Shown here in pieces: positions 58,965 to 64,000 of a stretch of 64,000 bases of DNA. Every line of letters starts with the position of its first letter. Position 1 is the stretch's first letter. Where the stretch lies: the NCBI RefSeq assembly GCF_020091405.1, contig NZ_CP081903.1, positions 682,001 to 746,000 on the forward strand, in the 5' to 3' direction. A model generated the notes under the pieces. The model saw only the letters and a list, made by a program, of their open reading frames with translations. It made no database searches and was not told where the DNA came from. The stretch is from Bacteroides cellulosilyticus. GTDB taxonomy: Bacteria > Bacteroidota > Bacteroidia > Bacteroidales > Bacteroidaceae. The position numbers and the translations under genes were made by a program.

Positions 58965-60326
58965 ATGAAAATAAAGTTTTTATCCGTAATACTGAGTTTT
59001 CTTCTTATGTCAATTGCCATAAGTTCGTGTCTTGACTCAGATGAAAATTATGAATATAGTTCCGATGCGACGATACGTGCCTTTGGTATTGATAGTATAA
59101 CAAAAGGCGTATATTATAAGTTTACGATTGACCAGTTGAAAAGAGAAATTTATAATGTAGACTCGCTTCCTATGGGTGCTGATTCCATCATAAAACGTAT
59201 CTTAATCGACACACTGACGGTAACAGGATGGGTAACTTCAGGTCTGAATGATACTGTATTCAACATGAACGACTCGGTTGACCTGAGAGAACCGATCAAA
59301 CTAAAAGTACATGCAGCCGACGGAATCACTACCCGCGAATATACCATCAAGGTAAATGTTCACACACAGGATCCGGACTCACTGATTTGGAGAGAGATGC
59401 CATCACTGCCCGTTTCTCCGGCTTCCGGAAAACAAAAGTCTGTAGTACTGAATAAAAATTTAATTATCTACACCTCTACTACGACAGCCTATCGCAGTTC
59501 CGTAGAAAATCCTGCCAGCCTTCAATGGGGAAGCCCGATCACAATCAACGGTCTACCTTCAGATGCAAAATTAACTTCTATCGTTCATTTCAACAACCGA
59601 TTATACATCACCACAGAGAGTGGGAAAGCGTTCGATTCCGACAACGGTATTGATTGGGCCGAAATGGATGTGCAAGGAATGCAGATGGTGACATTCGTAG
59701 CAGGTATTCCGGAAGACGCCGTAACGGGAAGTAAGAACAAACTTGCCGGCATCTTCACGAAAGATGGCGCCTATTACTTCTGCGCGAGAAATGCAGAAGA
59801 AACGGAATGGCAACCGAGTGAAGAGATTGTTCCTTCAGATTTCCCGCTGGAAGGTATATACTCCACTGTATTCACAAATGCAAGTGGCATCAAGCAAACA
59901 GTGATAGTGGGCAATACGGAAGAAACAGCCAAAGCGACAGTACCTTGGTCCACAATGGACGGGCTTACTTGGGTTGACATAAATACGCCTTCAGACTTTT
60001 TCTGTCCGGTCATGAAGAATCCGTCAATCATGTACTACGGAGGCTTATTCCACATGATGGGTGGAGATTTCAATATAATCCGTTCTTCCCTCGTAGGAAT
60101 AGCTTGGAACGAAGCTGCCACGAAATTCCGGTACCCGACAAAGATTGAAATAGAAAAGGGTGAAGGCACAGATGCTAAAGATACGATTAAGTATATAAGT
60201 TTATTCAAAGACAAGGGAGATTACTCTCTGACCATTGACGCAAACCATTATATTTGGATTGTATGGAGCAGCGACGGTTCTGTTTGGCGTGGGCGTCTAA
60301 ACAAACTGGGTTTCAAGCAACAATAA
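58965..60326 (+). CDS. DUF6242-type lipoprotein
   Basis: Lipoprotein of 453 residues (lipobox AISSC at about 22) of a family common in Bacteroides, with an N-terminal cadherin/Ig-like domain (about 30-130, ATIRAFGIDSITKGVYY, LKVHAADGITTREYTIKVN). A beta-propeller-like region follows with repeated strand patterns (SIVHFNNRLYITTESGKAF, NKLAGIFTKDGAYYFCA, YIWIVWSSDGSVW). Function unknown. It is followed by the DUF6089-type gene after 55 bp, then uppS and bamA, which suggests an envelope role. Confidence 0.8.
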   Translation: MKIKFLSVILSFLLMSIAISSCLDSDENYEYSSDATIRAFGIDSITKGVYYKFTIDQLKREIYNVDSLPMGADSIIKRILIDTLTVTGWVTSGLNDTVFNMNDSVDLREPIKLKVHAADGITTREYTIKVNVHTQDPDSLIWREMPSLPVSPASGKQKSVVLNKNLIIYTSTTTAYRSSVENPASLQWGSPITINGLPSDAKLTSIVHFNNRLYITTESGKAFDSDNGIDWAEMDVQGMQMVTFVAGIPEDAVTGSKNKLAGIFTKDGAYYFCARNAEETEWQPSEEIVPSDFPLEGIYSTVFTNASGIKQTVIVGNTEETAKATVPWSTMDGLTWVDINTPSDFFCPVMKNPSIMYYGGLFHMMGGDFNIIRSSLVGIAWNEAATKFRYPTKIEIEKGEGTDAKDTIKYISLFKDKGDYSLTIDANHYIWIVWSSDGSVWRGRLNKLGFKQQ

Positions 60327-60381
60327 TAAAATAGTCAAATTTCCGTTTCCTTATATAATTAAGGAGTAACAAGAAAACGGT

Positions 60382-61077
60382 ATGACTATTATAAGAAATA
60401 TAAAAATAGTATTTTGCCTGCTCATGTTCCCATTCTGTTGTGCCATGGCACAGGAAGAATATACTTGGGAGATGGGAGGAGCCATTGGAGGAAGTTTTTA
60501 TATGGGAGATGCAAATAGCAGCATCCCGTTTAAAGACACAGGTATAGCGGGAGGTTTTATAGCCCGGTACTTACTGAATCCACACATGGCAATAAAAGGC
60601 AATCTGACAGCCGGCAGGATTTCCGGTGACACGAGAGATTTCAAAAATGTGTATCCGAATGGAGAGTATGCCACTTTCAAACGGACTATAATCGATTTGG
60701 GAGCACAGTTTGAATATAACTTTTTGGGATATGGTATCGGTAATACGTACCGGGGTGACCGTCGGTTTACACCTTATATATTAGGTGGATTGGGTTTTAC
60801 GTTTGCACCAAAGCCTGTAAAGACGGTCTTTACGATGAACATCCCCATAGGAGTGGGAATAAAATTCAAAGCAACCCCACGCATCAATATAGGATGCGAG
60901 TTTACGATGCGGTTCAGCCTTAGCGACCAGTTGGATGTTACTCAACGGGAAGGTTTGCAACTGGAAGATCCATACCAGATAAAAGGAAAAGGTTGGAAGA
61001 ATAAAGACAGTTATGCATTTACCGTCTTTTTCGTCACCTACGACCTCTTCCCAAGATGTAAGGAATGTAACAACTAA
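60382..61077 (+). CDS. DUF6089-type outer-membrane beta-barrel protein
   Basis: Protein of 231 residues with a signal peptide (about 1-22, CCAMAQ). The barrel strands include [49 protein letters not shown] and [13 protein letters not shown], with the final aromatic strand [15 protein letters not shown]. Typical for the Bacteroidetes family found next to uppS and bamA. It starts 5 bp before uppS. Confidence 0.87.
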   Translation: MTIIRNIKIVFCLLMFPFCCAMAQEEYTWEMGGAIGGSFYMGDANSSIPFKDTGIAGGFIARYLLNPHMAIKGNLTAGRISGDTRDFKNVYPNGEYATFKRTIIDLGAQFEYNFLGYGIGNTYRGDRRFTPYILGGLGFTFAPKPVKTVFTMNIPIGVGIKFKATPRINIGCEFTMRFSLSDQLDVTQREGLQLEDPYQIKGKGWKNKDSYAFTVFFVTYDLFPRCKECNN

Positions 61078-61082
61078 AAAAG

Positions 61083-61817
61083 ATGCAATATAAAGAACAA
61101 ATTGATTTGAGCCGGATACCCCAGCATGTGGCGATTATCATGGATGGCAACGGACGATGGGCGAAGCAGCGCGGACACGAGCGCAGCTACGGACATCAGG
61201 TCGGTGCAGAAACCGTCCATGTAATAGCCGAAGAGGCAGCCAGACTGGGCATCAGATATCTGACCCTATATACGTTCTCAACCGAAAACTGGAACCGCCC
61301 GACAGATGAAGTGGCAGCCTTGATGAGCCTTCTTTTCGACTCCATCGAAGAGGATACGTTCATGAAGAACAACATCAGTTTCCGGATCATCGGAGATATA
61401 GAAAAGTTACCCGCAAATGTACAGACACGTTTATACAATTGCGTAGAAAATACTTCTAAGAATACAGGTATGTGCCTGGTACTTGCACTCAGCTACTCTT
61501 CACGTTGGGAAATCACAGAAGCCAGCCGGCAAATTGCCGCTTTGGTGCAGAAAGGAGAATTGACACCCGAACAGATCGACTGCGATTTAATGTCAAAGCA
61601 CCTGACTACCCACTTCATGCCTGATCCCGACTTGCTGATACGCACCGGTGGAGAAATCCGTCTGAGTAATTACCTTCTTTGGCAATGCGCGTATTCGGAA
61701 CTTTATTTTTGTGAAACCTATTGGCCCGATTTTCGGGAAGAGGAACTTTGCAAAGCCATTTGCGACTACCAGAGACGGGAACGCAGATTTGGCAAAACCA
61801 GTGAACAAATCAGTTAA
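61083..61817 (+). CDS. uppS: Isoprenyl transferase (undecaprenyl diphosphate synthase)
   Basis: Cis-prenyltransferase that makes the undecaprenyl carrier for cell-wall and surface-glycan synthesis. It has 244 residues. The signature is [17 protein letters not shown] with the catalytic aspartate; [13 protein letters not shown] and the C-terminal [19 protein letters not shown] block are specific. It is followed by bamA after 28 bp, an arrangement conserved in Bacteroidetes. Confidence 0.97.
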   Translation: MQYKEQIDLSRIPQHVAIIMDGNGRWAKQRGHERSYGHQVGAETVHVIAEEAARLGIRYLTLYTFSTENWNRPTDEVAALMSLLFDSIEEDTFMKNNISFRIIGDIEKLPANVQTRLYNCVENTSKNTGMCLVLALSYSSRWEITEASRQIAALVQKGELTPEQIDCDLMSKHLTTHFMPDPDLLIRTGGEIRLSNYLLWQCAYSELYFCETYWPDFREEELCKAICDYQRRERRFGKTSEQIS

Positions 61818-61845
61818 ACTCAAACATATTTAATCAAAAACATAA

Positions 61846-64000
61846 ATGCACTATCGTATTTTCTCTATACTCACAGCGTTTATCTGCCTCTTCGGTTGTG
61901 TACTGACAAGTGCGGCTCAAGATGCCAATGGCACCGATAATGATGCAGCAAAACCGGTTATTCTCTATTCGGGAACACCCAAGAAGTATGAAATTGCAGA
62001 AATTAAAGTAGAAGGAGTTAAGAACTATGAGGACTATGTACTGATCGGACTATCCGGTTTGTCTGTAGGACAAACGATTACCATACCGGGTGACGAAGTC
62101 ACTCAGGCTTGTAAGCGTTACTGGAAACATGGTCTGTTCTCCAATGTTCAAATCACCGCAGATAAGATAGAAGGCGATAAGGTCTGGCTTACGATTCATC
62201 TGACTCAGCGTCCGCGTGTATCCGATATCCGCTATCACGGCGTGAAGAAGTCAGAGCGCGAGGATATAGAAAGCCGAATCGGTATGATTAAGGGCGGACA
62301 GGTGACCCCTAATGTCATTGACCGCGCCAAAACTTTGATTAAGCGCTACTTTGATGATAAAGGCTTTAAGAATGCAGAAGTTATTATCTCGCAGAAAGAC
62401 GATGTATCCAACGATAACCAGGTGATCGTGGATATCGACATCGACAAAAAGGAGAAGGTAAAAGTACACGAAATCACCATCGTTGGCAATGAAGCGATTG
62501 CAACTAAGAAGTTGAAACGTATCATGAAGAAGACCAACGAAAAGAATAAATTGCTCAATCTGTTCCGTACCAAGAAGTTCGTGGAAGAAAACTTCGAGGC
62601 AGACAAGCAGTTGATCATCGATAAGTACAACGAATTAGGCTATCGTGATGCTATGATCGTAGAAGACAGCATCAAACCGTACGATGACCGCACCGTAGAC
62701 ATCTTCATGAAGATTGATGAAGGAGATAAATATTATCTGCGTAATGTAACGTGGGTAGGTAACACCTTGTATCCTTCCGAACAGTTGAACTTTATGCTTC
62801 GCATGAAGAAAGGTGATGTATACAACCAGAAATTACTGGAAGAACGTACCATGTCAGACGAAGATGCTATCGGTAACCTCTACTATAATAACGGCTATTT
62901 GTTCTACAGCCTTGAACCCGTAGAAGTAAATATCGTAGGAGACTCCATCGACCTGGAAATGCGTATTTTCGAAGGCCGCCAGGCTACCATTAATAAGATC
63001 AACATCAATGGTAACGACCGTTTGTACGAAAATGTAGTACGTCGTGAACTCCGTACCCGCCCGGGTGACTTGTTCAGCCGTGAAGACCTGATGCGTTCTA
63101 TGCGTGAAATCCAGCAGATGGGACACTTCGACCCGGAACAAATCAAACCGGATATTCAGCCAAGACCGGAAGACGGAACTGTAGATATAGGTTACGATCT
63201 GGTATCCAAAGCTAACGACCAGGTGGAATTCTCTGCCGGTTGGGGACAAACCGGTATCATCGGTAAGTTGAGTTTGAAGTTCACTAACTTCTCACTGGCC
63301 AACTTGTTGCATCCGGGTGAAAACTACCGTGGTATCCTACCGCAGGGTGATGGCCAGACCTTGACCGTCAGCGGACAGACTAATGCCAAGTATTACCAAT
63401 CCTATAGCATTTCATTCTATGACCCGTGGTTCGGCGGTAAACGTCCGAACGCATTCTCTCTGTCGGCCTTCTATTCCGTACAGACAGATATCAGTAGCCG
63501 CTATTATAACTCGGCATATATGAATAGCTACTACAACAGTATGTATAGTGGTATGTACGGTTATGGTATGTATAACTACGGTAACTACAACAGCTATGAG
63601 AACTATTACGACCCCGACAAGTCTATCAAGATGTTCGGTGTAGCAGCTATGTTCGGAAAACGTTTGAAATGGCCGGATGACTACTTCCAGTTTACCGCTG
63701 AGTTATCTTACCAACGTTATATCCTGAGCGACTGGCAGTACTTCCCCGTTACAAACGGTAAGTGTAACAACCTTAGTATCAACCTGACATTGTCTCGTAG
63801 TTCTATTGACAATCCGATCTATCCCCGTTCCGGTTCTGAGTTCTCATTGTCTGTACAGTTAACTCCGCCGTACTCACTGTTTGATGGAACTGACTACAGC
63901 AAGTACAGTACTACCAGCCAGGACGACATGAACAAGATGCACAAATGGATTGAATATCACAAATGGAAATTCAAATCCAAGGTGTACATCCCGTTGATGG
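61846..64000 (+). CDS. bamA: Outer-membrane assembly protein BamA (3' end cut by window edge)
   Basis: Central subunit of the machinery that folds and inserts outer-membrane proteins. I translated it from the ATG at 61846 (MHYRIFSILTAF); about 718 codons lie in the window, and the family needs roughly 150 more. After the signal peptide come five POTRA repeats (about 45-420, starting YEIAEIKVEGVKNYEDYVL), then the 16-strand barrel (from VEFSAGWGQTG). Between residues 552 and 590 lies an unusual surface loop with 14 tyrosines in 36 residues (553-588), rich in N, S, G and M. It is downstream of uppS in one operon. Confidence 0.95.
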   Translation, partial: MHYRIFSILTAFICLFGCVLTSAAQDANGTDNDAAKPVILYSGTPKKYEIAEIKVEGVKNYEDYVLIGLSGLSVGQTITIPGDEVTQACKRYWKHGLFSNVQITADKIEGDKVWLTIHLTQRPRVSDIRYHGVKKSEREDIESRIGMIKGGQVTPNVIDRAKTLIKRYFDDKGFKNAEVIISQKDDVSNDNQVIVDIDIDKKEKVKVHEITIVGNEAIATKKLKRIMKKTNEKNKLLNLFRTKKFVEENFEADKQLIIDKYNELGYRDAMIVEDSIKPYDDRTVDIFMKIDEGDKYYLRNVTWVGNTLYPSEQLNFMLRMKKGDVYNQKLLEERTMSDEDAIGNLYYNNGYLFYSLEPVEVNIVGDSIDLEMRIFEGRQATINKININGNDRLYENVVRRELRTRPGDLFSREDLMRSMREIQQMGHFDPEQIKPDIQPRPEDGTVDIGYDLVSKANDQVEFSAGWGQTGIIGKLSLKFTNFSLANLLHPGENYRGILPQGDGQTLTVSGQTNAKYYQSYSISFYDPWFGGKRPNAFSLSAFYSVQTDISSRYYNSAYMNSYYNSMYSGMYGYGMYNYGNYNSYENYYDPDKSIKMFGVAAMFGKRLKWPDDYFQFTAELSYQRYILSDWQYFPVTNGKCNNLSINLTLSRSSIDNPIYPRSGSEFSLSVQLTPPYSLFDGTDYSKYSTTSQDDMNKMHKWIEYHKWKFKSKVYIPLM

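Overview
The window looks like a chromosome segment of a gut Bacteroides-type bacterium. Pointers are SusC and polysaccharide-utilisation genes, hybrid-regulator-type sensors, promoters of the TAnnTTTG type, almost no Shine-Dalgarno sequences, and arginine genes grouped as in Bacteroides. No species is claimed.

Region 1 (1-24068, almost all minus strand) is a rhamnogalacturonan-I and L-rhamnose locus. Reading right to left there is a small cysteine-rich protein and a RelE/ParE-type toxin-antitoxin pair. Next comes an operon of an esterase-GH105 fusion, a GH106-type rhamnosidase, a PL11 rhamnogalacturonan lyase and a GH28 lipoprotein. The rhamnose catabolic genes follow (kinase, isomerase, permease, aldolase, then a second GH105), then an AraC-type regulator that is probably RhaR. 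Last are a second GH28, a serine-type sulfatase and a nearly complete SusC. The enzymes would break RG-I into rhamnose and galacturonate pieces, and the rha genes would convert rhamnose to DHAP and lactaldehyde. Four promoters here (susC, GH28, rhaB, esterase-GH105) carry a TTTTGA-type direct repeat at exactly 21 bp, 29-30 bp upstream of the -7 box. This is a likely binding site for the AraC regulator and ties the locus into one regulon.

Region 2 (24897-35335, plus strand) is an arabinan/xylan-type cluster. It holds a membrane sensor that joins a propeller directly to an AraC DNA-binding domain with no kinase, a TIM-barrel/DUF1080 fusion, three GH43 enzymes and the remnant of a fourth GH43.

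Region 3 (35471-49450) holds argR, a GNAT acetyltransferase, argG, a PspC protein, argC and argD, then proC, an XRE-cupin regulator, an AMP-forming acyl-CoA ligase and a DUF2007 protein. Between argD and proC lies an opposite-strand operon of five exported proteins, including a caspase-fold peptidase and a WG-repeat protein. Its function is unknown, and it is the best protein-level candidate here for an undescribed system. Three copies of a 54-bp cruciform element lie between genes in this region.

Region 4 (49521-64000) holds a lipoprotein, an outer-membrane protein, a GH20 hexosaminidase, two tRNAs (Leu-TAA, Gly-GCC) and a housekeeping run: Rieske-like lipoprotein, argH, SRPBCC protein, pyrE, recX and prmC. 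Diverging from these are ribD, a DUF6242-type lipoprotein, a DUF6089-type protein, uppS and bamA, which runs off the right edge.

A pattern across the window is a set of four intergenic arrays of short partly palindromic units repeated every 22 or 23 bp: upstream of rhaT, of the PL11 gene, of the sensor-regulator and of GH20. No standard feature type explains them.
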